64,000 nucleotides of DNA from Arachnopeziza araneosa (Eukaryota > Ascomycota > Leotiomycetes > Helotiales > Arachnopezizaceae), in assembly GCA_003988855.1 (NCBI GenBank), contig QYAI01000148.1:1-64000 (forward strand), in the 5' to 3' direction. The position numbers and the translations under genes were made by a program. Below, in pieces: positions 10,397 to 20,540 of the stretch (its first letter is position 1; each line of letters begins with the position of its first letter). The notes under the pieces are model-generated. The model saw only the letters and a list, made by a program, of their open reading frames with translations. It was not told the DNA's origin and did not search any database.

Positions 10397-11403
10397 TTAA
10401 AGCGGCGTTGTTGGGTAAGTTGCTAGTGAGCTTTCATTGTAAATAACTCGTCTTTCTCTGCCAAGAGTGTTGCTTGACACGATGATTACAGTCTCCGTGT
10501 CGGAAAGTAAATAAACAGCGCTGAATGCACTGGGTAGGCTGTCGTTGTGGTACTAAACGCGTTTCTTGGTCTTCGTGCTTCGAGCTACAACAAGCATGTC
10601 TTCTCCAAGCTCTCGATGGTTCAGACCAACTAGACCGAGCGTAGATGGAAGCTCTGCTATGACCAAGCCAAGGCCGCAAAACTGATCGTCAGGCTTTGCT
10701 GCTGAGGCTAAGATGTGGTTTTACACAAGTGCAGGGAATTGTCGGAAGGGCGACCCATCGGTTAAAGTACTATTGGTTTAAATCTGATGATTTGCTGCTG
10801 AGATGGAATGTCCGAAGTATTTGGGAAGATCATTGACAGAACTCTTTGCTCCTCCGGCTGATCCCATGACTGTGCTGTCTTGAATATTTGATGTTGGTAT
10901 CAGCCATGCGGTGCCATCGTCTAAGGTCTGGTAGGACTTTGCGACATTGTCCCCAGGAGGAGGGCCAATTGTGATTCGATGTAGACCAAGGGGTTCGAAG
11001 ATCTTCTTGTAGATCAAGGTCCCAAAGGAGACTCCTTCAATTTTTTTGAGTACAACGCTAGCGAAGCTGTATACGAGATTGCTGTAGAAAAATTCTTCCT
11101 AAAAATTTGCAACCGACTTAAGTATACCTATCATGCTAGCTGTTTGATCCTTCGGTATCAGAAGCTTTTGGCGGGATTGGTGCCAGTAGCAGTTCTTACC
11201 TGCAAGCCCGGTGTGTCGCTGTCGGGTGCGATCTGATTTCCGACGTCACGATATCCGAAATCCACACGATGAACAATCTCCTTATGGTGGGCGATCCCAA
11301 TTGAGGTCCGGCACTTCCTGAGAGTTGGCATATTTCTGAGATCAATCTTCGCCAAATTTGTCAAAAGGTCTTTGATTTCTAAAAACTTACTATTATAAGA
11401 CAA
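10397..11403 (-). pseudogene. Beta-lactamase-like serine hydrolase pseudogene
   Basis: The pieces belong to the fungal class-C beta-lactamase/esterase family. The upstream part has HRVDFGYRDV, the conserved stretch before the active site. The next piece has FYSNLVYSFASVVLKKIEG and IYKKIFEPLGL (after the YxN region). Later come GSAGGAKSSVNDL and a C-terminal part with NDSLPSAFSAVYLL. Between the first two pieces the segment with the SxxK nucleophile is missing and the frame changes. Three in-frame stops follow: 10778-10780, 10721-10723 and 10553-10555. All can come from CAA/CAG. The gene is dead; the intact relative would be a cytosolic or secreted hydrolase. Confidence 0.75.
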
Positions 11404-11830
11404 AGAGGCTGGCTTTAAGAGAGAGCTATCCTCAGCTGCCTATCTAAGAATACTGTACAACGTAGCCAGCTCGCTCGCTGATCGCAGGCGCTCACCTTGG
11501 CCAGGGGGTTAAGAACAGGTTGCCATATCGGCGTTCCCAAAACTTTCATTTTCCCATCGACGGAAAGCACCCTCATCACTTCTTAGATAGCGTCCAATTC
11601 ACCTCTCCCTGGAATCCTGGATAGCTTGTTGTCTCGGAACAGATGGTGAAGCCCCTTAGGAAGTTCCCATCAAGATCATCAAGAGTACGGCAGCCGTGAA
11701 CCTGTCCAATTGGTATACTTGTTTCCTTTATACTGTATTCTTATTCGACGGCAATAATTGTGTTTTGTGTCATGACCGCGACGTAGGCCGAAGCACGGAG
11801 GAAGCTTGAGGTCAGCCTCATCATACATCA
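11404..11830. other. Intergenic
   Basis: Nothing I can support. Minus-strand reading gives protein-like scraps interrupted by stops, perhaps more decayed coding DNA. Confidence 0.3.
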
Positions 11831-12238
11831 ATGTCCAGACCTAGGCGAAATCCACGACAGCGACAGCCTTCAGAAGGCTCTGAGAAACTTCTTGCAGACA
11901 GAACGCAAAAGAAAAAATCTGCAGTGGCGCGTGACGTTTGCCCATACTTTGACCGGACGGTGGACTTTTCGAGAGCACTTTCTTCGACAAGGGAGACCAA
12001 ATTGCTAATTCCTCTTCTCTGGGCGAGTTTGAATGCGGCGAATACTGTAAGTACTTACCAGAATAGCCATACAATGGGTAAAGTGAAATCGATATATCTC
12101 TTCCGATGCGCATCCCAGGTTCCGCGCGGGAATATGAGAATTATGGAATTCCTTGATACATTCTGCAGCTTGATTCCCATATGCCCAGAAAGCAGAATCA
12201 AAGTAGGTTCATTGAGATTGTGCCTGTCCGCTACCTAA
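11831..12238 (+). CDS. Hypothetical protein (weak)
   Basis: A 135-codon frame from an ATG at 11831 starts MSRPRRNPRQRQPSEGSEK, basic and polar, followed by a more hydrophobic middle. A plausible intron (GTAAGT near 12049, acceptor CCCAG near 12119) lies inside it. No domain recognised. It could equally be a chance frame in decayed DNA. Confidence 0.2.
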   Translation: MSRPRRNPRQRQPSEGSEKLLADRTQKKKSAVARDVCPYFDRTVDFSRALSSTRETKLLIPLLWASLNAANTVSTYQNSHTMGKVKSIYLFRCASQVPRGNMRIMEFLDTFCSLIPICPESRIKVGSLRLCLSAT

Positions 12239-12267
12239 TTTTCAGTACTATTGCAGAATTTCTTTAT

Positions 12268-13344
12268 TCATTTCCAGGAATCCAATCCCTTCTCAAGGCT
12301 TTTGACTAAGCTCCGACTGGGAGACATTTCCTCGAAACTTACTCTCCCAGTCCACCAATCTAGCCAACCTTCAACTCTAGCTCCTTGATCCGGATCAAAT
12401 AACCCCACACTTACATCTATCAAATCCGGCCGCTCCTCGCAATGCCAGAACACTGTGGCACCACATACGCTGCAGAACTCTCTTGAAACCCCTTCAGAGC
12501 TTGGATACATCTTCAACGTTCCCATGCTGAAGCTAAGTGGAGTACCATCCTCCTGGAAAATGTTGCATTTCGGAATGAAAGCCCACGGTTGGATGTCTAG
12601 TCCTGAAGCCTTGCAGCAAGTGGTGCATGTACAGGTCCCAGCGAGGAATTTGGTGTTTTCGGCTCGTAACCACCACGTCTCACTTCGCGGGTTTTCGGAC
12701 GACTTCGTGTGGTATGGTACCATTAGATCTGGGAACGGAGATTGGACTCGTTTTGACTCTTCATTCGGTCGTGTGATGTAGAACTTCACTCCTCCGCACT
12801 GACATTGAGCGTTCAACTTATTCTCATCCCCAAGATGTTCTTCTTTCCTCGAGAGTGCGACTAGATTGCCATCAGGTACAAGCGGGTCACCAGGCTCGTC
12901 TCCCAGCATCCACCGCGTCAACGGTCTTATCGTTCCATCGGGATCTTCAATATCCTTCAGCCAAACACTTATCCCACCATCTAAAGTATCCTCCACCCAC
13001 TTACAGCCAGTCCACTTTATGATCCCTTCTGTTCGATCCCAAAGTCCAGTCGTACTATTGAAGCTTCCATCTTCCAGAATTTCGAGAAGAGCGTGTGCAC
13101 CACATGTGGAGCAGAAATAAAACCGCACAGTGTTAAATCGATCGTATGCGGTCAATTGGTACTTTGAAATATCAATACTTTGATTTGGAGGGATGGAAAT
13201 GTCGGAGAGACCGCATGAACCAGAGATTCGACGACAGCTATTGCAGAGACATAAAGCGCGATCCAGAGGAAGAGAAGCGTTTGGAAATTCGAGTTGGAGA
13301 TTGAAGCTACCACAAGCGCAGGTAGATATCACCTTAGTTGTCAT
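12268..13344 (-). CDS. Tandem GFA-domain (CENP-V/GFA) protein
   Basis: A single-exon 358-residue protein. The ATG at 13344 is preferred because the codon at 13359 is TTG. It holds two copies of the GFA fold, the zinc-binding domain named after glutathione-dependent formaldehyde-activating enzyme. Copy one has C9-x-C11, C32-x-C34-x2-C37 and FYFCSTCGAH near residue 78. Copy two has QCQCGG, the CTCTTCC cluster and EFCSVCGATVFWH. All zinc ligands are present in both. Single GFA proteins run about 130-150 residues, so this is an internal duplication. Most fungal members have no proven substrate; a link to formaldehyde is not shown by the sequence. Confidence 0.85.
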   Translation of the reverse strand: MTTKVISTCACGSFNLQLEFPNASLPLDRALCLCNSCRRISGSCGLSDISIPPNQSIDISKYQLTAYDRFNTVRFYFCSTCGAHALLEILEDGSFNSTTGLWDRTEGIIKWTGCKWVEDTLDGGISVWLKDIEDPDGTIRPLTRWMLGDEPGDPLVPDGNLVALSRKEEHLGDENKLNAQCQCGGVKFYITRPNEESKRVQSPFPDLMVPYHTKSSENPRSETWWLRAENTKFLAGTCTCTTCCKASGLDIQPWAFIPKCNIFQEDGTPLSFSMGTLKMYPSSEGVSREFCSVCGATVFWHCEERPDLIDVSVGLFDPDQGARVEGWLDWWTGRVSFEEMSPSRSLVKSLEKGLDSWK

Positions 13345-14062
13345 GTTGGGAGACTGCAAGTGGACTCAAGCCACTATTCAACTCACAGCGAGAAGAGAAG
13401 AGTATCCATTGATCAGCGACGGAGAATGTTATCCCGACGCGCTTGCATATCGCAGGAAGATATGGTTCGCCAATCGGATATCTATGTCGACTTCAATAGA
13501 TTGATGGCTCCTAAAGCGAGGTTTGAACGCATTATTCTCTTTGAGGAGGTTGGAGTTGTCCTTGGGTTGAATTTTGATTCTGTGTCGTCGTTCAGAAGCC
13601 ATTGACGTAGCTGGCTGACACGTGCTCTCTTGAACCTCGGCCAATCACGTGATTCTGATGTGGTACCTAGGCATGGTCAGCCCCAGCCGTGGTGTTGACG
13701 AACAACAACAGACCAGTGACGCAGCTTGTTATCAACATCAAAAAGGTGGCAGGAATGCTGTCTACAATAAAACTCGACCATTATTAGATGGGACCCCTCA
13801 TCATTGTGTGTGAATGTTTTCCACTGATCCAGGCGCTAAATATTACAAACAACTACATATTACACAGGTCATACCGACGAACGCTCTTTGCCTACTTAGC
13901 CTGCCACTCTACCCGTAATTAACCAGGTAGAACCCCCTAAATCATGACCGAGAACTCTGAAGCCATGCAGCATAGCCCAGTCCAGCCCAAGAGAATTGAG
14001 CCAACTCAAACGGAAAAACGCTTCCAGCAAAGCCACAATGCTACAGTAGCTATGAGTCCGAA
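13345..14062. other. Intergenic
   Basis: No supported gene; plus-strand open frames near 13193-13605 overlap the GFA gene and its promoter in other frames. Confidence 0.4.
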
Positions 14063-16578
14063 CTAATTAAGCTTTGTATATTCTAGGTCAGAAGAGGTAT
14101 CGAGAGCAACTTCGTTGCGAAGAGGTATTTCTGTTGGGTTTCCGTCGAGTTCCGTTTTACCTACAACAGCAGAATCCAGATATACCCAAGACCGTGCTCT
14201 GAGTGCTTCTGCCTTCCCCTTATTCCCGGAACGTTCGTAGATACCGTCTAGTATTCCTGCAGCATGGTCGGTCAACTCGACGCTGTTTTAATTTTGACAA
14301 TCACAATAGCTGATGACCGTTTCAAGATAAGGTAGTGTCATTGGGTCTTTACCGAGTTTAACATACATCTCTCCTATGCGAGCCATTGTCTCATGGGCTT
14401 CCCGGGGATCTATTTGATATCGGAGCACATGCTCACACTCATCTGTCCATAGTTCAGCAGGACAGGTTAAAAGTTCAGATACAGTTTCGTGAGTGAAGTT
14501 GAAAGTATTATCGGCATGAAAATTGATCAGTGGTGCACATATCTCCTCGAGTAAAGTCTTAAGATTTTGCGCTTCGGTGAGTACCAGAGAGTCCGTAGCG
14601 TCGAGTTGACCAAAGGCGTATCTAAGAACGCCGAAATTCAGAGGTTTGTGCGAAGCTATCATCAGGCGCAATATGATAAGGATCAAATCCTGCACGCTCC
14701 TTGTTTTGTGGAGAAGACGAGCGAGGACTCTGCCATAAACACTCGTGAGCCCCAAGGGAACATTTATTACCACATCCATGACCTGCTCGTAGTCGTTCAG
14801 GGGTTGACTCTTGATGGTATCTATCATGAGTCGCACCCATAAGAAGTTTTCAGACTCGCTAGATGAGGGGCTTCTCTCAAATTCAGGATGCATCGAAAGT
14901 TTTAAGTTGAACTTAATCGACTGTGTGTCTTGAAGAGTATAGGTGTTGGCCAGGTATTTTTGAATATCGGGCGTTGTGCGCTTCGAGCCGATAACATATG
15001 ATGGAAAGCGGCCGCAATGTCTGGCTCGCTACGACTAAGAATAATCATTTTGGCGGTCTTGGAAGAGGACACCAGTTCGCACAAGCTACTCAGGATGCGA
15101 CATCGCTCTTCTACGCTACACTCATCAATGCCGCCAATGACGAGGAAGGGGTGAGAAAAGCTCGAGAGCAGATCTGCTGCAAGTGAGAATAATCCAACAG
15201 CTGAGTTGGCCTCGGGGATCCGCTTTGCTTCATTGCCGCTATAACTTGTGGAAAAGGATTCGTATTCGCTGCTAAGGACTGTGCCACGAGGGACCTGGCA
15301 ACGGCTAACTGGTTATTTCTCGCCGTGTCCTTACTGTAGCTGGAGTCAGTAGATATTGAAGGTACTCATTGTTTGTGCAGACTCACTAATCATAGAAGAA
15401 ATATCCTGGGACTGTCTTCTCGTCATCTTGCTTTTGCTCCTCCATAAACTTGCTTATGAATTGGATGATCTTTGTTGCGAGCATATTCTGGCCACACCTA
15501 TACCCATCAAGTTAGTTTCTCTTGGCATTTAACAACGCGAAATTTTCTTCTGGTTCAAACATACCCCGGAGTTTCATGGACCCATAGTATAGGAAGAACC
15601 TCATTCTTCGGCGCGGTCAGCCATGCACGGAAGACATACAGGTATAGCAGCCATTCGCCTGTAGACGGATCTAGTTTTCTCGCAGCATCGTCGTAATCCC
15701 CTTGAGGCATATAGCCAGAGAGCCATTTCGTAACTTCTCGATATTGCAAGGAGTCGAGTATCTCGCGTTGAAGCCTCTGTGCCTCCAAAACCTCCTGTGC
15801 GTATGTCATGGGCTTGCTCACAAAGCGGTCAAGAGCATCAAACGTCATATCTTGCATATCTTGCTGCTGTTGCAAACTCACCGAATGCGCCTCGTTCTTG
15901 ACGAGAAGAACGTAGTTCCGGAGGTAAGTAATAATCTGGACTATTCTACTCTTAAAAGGTGTTCGTAAAGTTTCTAAAGAAGTGCGATGCCTGAGTAGTT
16001 AGACTGGATCAAAGGATTCTAGGGTCAGGTTGATTACCTCGCTTTGAGAAGAACTCGATGGTCTTGGCGAAAGATGTGCTGGATGTCGTAATAGAGCCAG
16101 GAAACCGTATGCTCCTTGAATGAAGATTCGTACTGTCCAAATCGGGGCAGGTTCTCGAAGATGTCTTGTAGTATGTCAAGAAGTTTGTCGAAGGATTCAA
16201 GGAGGCTGCTGGGAACCTGTAATTTATCAATTAGCCTTCCTCGTCCGGTCAAGTGAAAGAATCACAAACAGATAATGCAACCAGCGTAGTGCCTCACAAA
16301 GGTGACGTGATAGTTGATGAATCACTCGCATATACTGAGAGTGCCTGGTCGTATGCCTGGAGAGTTACCACAAATCGATGAATCTTTGTCACGACCGTGT
16401 ATGTAGCTGTAACACGCAACCTGTGTTCAATGAGGCTCGCTGCTCGCAGCAAATCTTCGGATGTTATCTGGCCATTTTCAAGGTGTAGTAGTTCCTTGTT
16501 ATCCCTACTGAACTGCTTCTGGCTCACCAAGTATCGTCTCCCGGTGCCCCACGCGTTATAAATCTCATCTCAACTGTT
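14063..16578 (-). pseudogene. NACHT/NLR-like STAND NTPase, broken
   Basis: The minus strand gives the usual order of fungal NLRs. First is an N-terminal helical region ending LPRFGQYESSF. Then comes a linker, and WVHETPG spliced across 15482-15568 to CGQNMLATKII, the P-loop. FLVIGGIDEC is Walker B, followed by KMIILSRSEPDI and FLWVRLMIDTI. Two or three introns fit well (for example the 47-nt one near 15960-16010). At least three frame breaks have no intron to explain them: around 16306, around 15217 (before EANSAVGL) and around 15000. An in-frame TAA stands at 14288-14290. The P-loop reads GCGQN where family members have GCGKT, and Walker B has Gly for the first Asp. No repeat domain is seen at the C-terminus. 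Confidence 0.65.
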
Positions 16579-17122
16579 GTTTTAATCAGCAGGCGGCTCT
16601 CAACGTAATGGGCCGAGAACAATATGCTCTATCCTCGCTGATATAGAAGACTTTTCAAGGATCTCTCCTTCGCCGGCAGCTTCATTGGCATGACACCTCC
16701 TGCATTGACAAGAAGACATTTTTGGGCAACTCGACTTGACGTCTCCAAAGCTGGCTGGGAGTTAGGGACAGGATCAAGCTGGCTTGCAGCCATTACCTCA
16801 AGCTGCGCCATGGCCACCATTGGTTCCATGGTTATTGTCAATTCAGGCTTCGGACCTGAGAACGTAGGGAGTGCGGAGAGAATGTGATTTTCGATCTTAG
16901 GTAGTCTATGCCAAACCTTTATTTCGATGAGTCACTAGATGAAATGATGGAGCAGTGTTTTAAAATCATGATTTTATGTAGACCATGCTTTTATGTAGAC
17001 GTAGCCTTCAACCCTCTTAGAATACTGCTGAGAATACAATGCATCCTGACCAACTCCTGAAATAATTCTAGCCTTGAAATGATTCCACCCCGCATGATCC
17101 AACGCCCATCATAGAATACCAG
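16579..17122. other. Intergenic
   Basis: No supported gene; short frames on both strands near 16629-16887 are mirror images of the same low-complexity stretch. Confidence 0.35.
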
Positions 17123-17629
17123 TCAAAGAAGAGCTATTCTAAGTCGAAGGCTATTAGTTCTACCTTTAGTCCAAGGTAAGAAAGAAGGCTTACCGGAGCG
17201 TTTGCGAAGACGAGAGCCCTCAAGACAACCTCCTACCAAGACAGCTCCCGCCAAGGCAAAACCAGCAGCTTTCCAAGTTGTTCGTCGCATGCGCTGAGAA
17301 AAGGCTGTCAACTCTGCCTGGTGGCGGACGCTCATGGCTTTGTTGCTGCGTTGATTTTGAGCCTCTAGCGCTCTCATTCTACCTTGGCTTCGAACCTCCA
17401 TAGCTCTTAGCTTGTTTTGGCGTTGGAGATCTACTTTTCTGACAATTTCTTGCTGGAGCGCATCGGTTTTGCGTTCAGCTCTATGCTGCGCCCGCAAGGC
17501 ACCGTAGGTGAGCTCATGCATCTTTCCAAAGATACCGAGAACTTCAATCATATCCTGTTCAGTAAAGGTTTTCTGCTGAAGGAAACTGATTTGGTCAGCC
17601 GTGAGTAACGGTGGATTTTGGTCAGCCAT
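17123..17629 (-). CDS. Small coiled-coil protein with one membrane segment
   Basis: A single-exon 168-residue protein; ATG at 17629 (MADQNPPLLTADQISFLQQK). Residues about 50-115 are rich in Arg, Gln, Glu and Ala with heptad-like spacing, suggesting a coiled coil. Residues about 118-135 (KAAGFALAGAVLVGGCL) form a single hydrophobic segment followed by a basic tail. No family recognised. A membrane-anchored helical protein, perhaps of a mitochondrial or vesicle membrane, is an inference from this layout only. Confidence 0.6.
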   Translation of the reverse strand: MADQNPPLLTADQISFLQQKTFTEQDMIEVLGIFGKMHELTYGALRAQHRAERKTDALQQEIVRKVDLQRQNKLRAMEVRSQGRMRALEAQNQRSNKAMSVRHQAELTAFSQRMRRTTWKAAGFALAGAVLVGGCLEGSRLRKRSGKPSFLPWTKGRTNSLRLRIALL

Positions 17630-18703
17630 GATGATGGATGAGCGAATGAACGAATTGACTTGATTGATGTTGTAGATAGAACAAGAGAAAACAAACCAAA
17701 CTTACTTATATGCGAAACTGTGCGTAAACTCCGGAGAAACGTTGTGTGAACTTCGGAGAAACTGTAACTGGTTCTGAGTTTTGTGTTCGGGTCAATTAAG
17801 CGAGCCTTGGAATTTCCTCCTCTGTGAGAGTGTTATGAATCACGAGCTGGTCACAGAAAAGGGTGTCACGTGATGTAGCTTGGAGGATCGGCTCGAGCTC
17901 CTCGGGGCTCCATCCGTCTCGGCGGCTCCTGGGACTACCACCATCTATATAAAGTGACGACTTCCTTCGTCGTAGATAGGAGCTGTGTGCTCAACTTAAC
18001 TGATTAATTCTACTGTATTGATACTACCCTACAAACCAAACTGTCGGTATCCATGGAGCTTGGATCACGTCACGTGATCCTCGCTTATGGATCCCCTACA
18101 AAACACCAGTTCTCCACCTAACTTAGAGAATCCATCCTTTACAAACTCCAACAATCCAGACCTATATATGCGTATGGAACTAGATACAGGAGACCAAAGG
18201 CGAACCAACACTAATCAGTAAGCGCGCACAGATCAGAAAATACGCACTAATTTAGAAGACTACGGCTAGTTTGATCAGTTCAGTCTGATTGAATTCGATA
18301 ACCCTCTTGCTCTACCTCATCAGCACCTATTTCAGTTGCAGAGATCAAGACCTAAGAACACGAAGGCTAAGACGCAACTCGTTCTACTCGTTTATTAACT
18401 ATTGATCTACACGACAGCCTAGCTAAGACTGCAATTATCGCTCCTTCGCCGTCGTGTCAAACGCACCGCATTCTCACCTTCGAAAACACTATACCTTCGA
18501 ACCTGCTACCTCTTCAAAGCTCCTACCTACCTACCTACCTACCTACCTAACCCTCAAACACGAATCTCTGGATTCGAACTACTTCGGACCCCTCATAACC
18601 CTCATATGAACACACTACATCTGAACCTTCACATGAACACACTATTACTCCGAACCCTCATCAAACACAATACCACCCCAATCTCTCATTCAGACACACT
18701 ACT
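17630..18703. other. Intergenic with simple and short tandem repeats
   Basis: No supported gene. It contains TATATAAAG near 17945 and a near-perfect palindrome of GGATCACGT around 18064-18082. A (CTAC)n microsatellite lies at about 18523-18548. Just after it, about 18555-18703, are roughly four imperfect 30-bp units built on CCCTCATATGAACACACTA. Confidence 0.5.
18523..18548. repeat. (CTAC)n microsatellite
   Basis: About six and a half uninterrupted tetranucleotide units. Confidence 0.9.
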
Positions 18704-19267
18704 GTAACGGCACGAACACGAATATGGCTAGTCAAGAGGCATGTTGGGAGACAAGAGAAGAAGAAGAAGAAGTCAGTGAAAGCTGTCTTATTGCTAGCTA
18801 CTGTGCCGGTTCCTCTTAAAGGAACCGGTCTTGCTTACTATGGGAGTGCGTTGATAGTCTGAGTATATTCGGTTCATAGGCTAGCTACGAAGGAAAAGAA
18901 GAACATGAGGAAAGAAAAAATACATGAGTGATGTATGCCTTATCTACAGCAGACTTCTCTCCGCCCCTAGTCCGAATAGACTCTGAATGTGCCCCTTATT
19001 CTCCACACTTCGGTCCTGTCTGCCCGACATGACATTCAGTTCACGTGATATCCTGCTCATCACAGACAGCATCCAGGTGAACACTGGACGTAGCCGTAAC
19101 ACAGAGCTCTTTTGTGTACACAGACTTCTCTTCTTTTCACTCCTTTCTTTTCTCTTCAAATTCTACTTTTCTTTCGTAGTTAGCCTATGAGCAAGAATAC
19201 AATTAGCCTACGCTATACGCACTCCTATATGCCTCTACTGTAGCTGTACTCGCACTTGTGCCATTAC
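18704..19267. mobile_element. Fold-back (MITE-like) element, copy 2
   Basis: It starts GTAACGGCACGAACACG and ends with the inverse of GTAATGGCACAAGTGCG, the same termini as 2967-3313. Subterminal blocks are also inverted: GGAGTGCG and CATAGGCTAGCTACGAAGG at 18842-18895 pair with 19150-19235. The left arm carries an extra hairpin at 18806-18828 (CCGGTTCC, 7-nt loop, GGAACCGG). Open frames at 18944-19190 lie inside the element and are not considered genes. Confidence 0.55.
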
Positions 19268-19592
19268 ATTCTCCGTGTAAGAAGCAGCGAATGTGTCACG
19301 GAAAAATCGGGGCTAAAGAAGTCGAAATTCGAGCCAATTCTGTTATGTGTAAAGGAAGGTTCTCCCTACCCCCTCAGGCTTCTATATATACTCTAAATCT
19401 CATGTGTTTTAACATAACATACCCCTTGGCTAAGGAGTTTTGCTATAAAAAAAGTTGGGTATAATATAGCTAAAAAGACAAATTATTTTTAATCTTATTT
19501 GTTCGCTTTTAAGCTTTATTTACAAAAGAAAGGTATAAAAGAGTATATATCTTCTTACTTATCTAAGCTTTCTGTTTAAAATACTTCTAAAA
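19268..19592. other. AT-rich gap
   Basis: TA-rich from about 19380, a third small RIP-like patch, directly abutting the truncated 5' end of the next pseudogene. Confidence 0.45.
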
Positions 19593-20257
19593 TACGACGA
19601 TAAAGTCAAGTACTGGACCAGCATCTATGAAAAAGAGAGTTTTCCCTCGAATCCACGGAAGCCAGATGCATATCCCTACAGTTTTATATCTCTAGAAGGG
19701 AATGAGGCGAGTCTAGTTATTTTGTTAGGTCTTGTACAGGGAGATTGTGTCGACCATACTTTGTTTTAGTTACCGATTGAGAAGACCATAATTACAGGCG
19801 AGGCCATGTACGGACGTAGCACCCACATGTAGGCCGAGGAGATCGAAACGCCCCAGATATTGCACGCATGGCGAACAGTAATCCACCTCTCCCCATCCCC
19901 AAACCCCCCACAAACTAACAACCACAGACCCTGAACCTAATCGAGTCTCTCCAACCCACCAAGATGATCCCGGGCCACATCGACGCGGGATGGGAGTTCA
20001 CGGCAGCCGATCTCGCCCACAACAAGAAGTATCTCGCGCTGTTTGAAGAGAAGATCCAGAACGCGCGCCAGAAACCAAAGGTCGAAGAGATTTACGCGAC
20101 GTTTGAGCAGGCGTTCCCCGAGGCGAAGGAGAATCTGGATTTCTTCCTGGGCCATCTGAGTCAGCAGTTTGGGGAGGCCGGGAAGGTATGGGAGGAGAAC
20201 AGGCACCAGGAGACTGGGAACAGGAGAAAGGAGGATTTGGAGGGGTTTGTGATGTAG
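19593..20257 (+). pseudogene. Metallo-beta-lactamase-fold hydrolase, 5'-truncated
   Basis: The frame from 19593 reads the C-terminal half of an MBL-fold hydrolase. It has QGDCVDHTLF, then TIITGEAMYGRSTH, then (after a 50-nt intron, 19878-19927) LNLIESLQPTKMIPGHIDAG with the last metal-ligand His. A tail follows ending GKVWEENRHQ. Two in-frame TAG codons (19767-19769 and 19830-19832) sit where relatives have Trp. TGG to TAG is CCA to CTA on the other strand, the CpA context RIP prefers. The N-terminal half with the HxHxDH metal site is lost in AT-rich DNA. An ORF from the ATG at 19964 is only the tail of this gene. Confidence 0.75.
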
Positions 20258-20540
20258 CTAATATGCTTGCGATCCAATTGAAGTACAGAAATTCTGTTAT
20301 GAGTTTCCTGGAGATTTATGAAGGATTGGCTGTTGAGTCTGAACAGTCAGTAAAATGCGGAGAGCTTTCCTGGATTAGATGAGGAGTTGATCGGGTGATG
20401 TGACTGAGAGATACGGTCAACTTATAAATGAGTGAAGGATAAGAAGGTGAATTTTGGGAGAGCATTGACTCGGGACACGAACGCATACATTGATATGTAT
20501 TATCTCCTTCATTATACTAAGCCGTTAATGAACATGCAGC

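Noticed and set aside
18944..19190. Overlapping frames on both strands near 19 kb
   Set aside because: They lie inside the fold-back element and are mirror readings of its arms.
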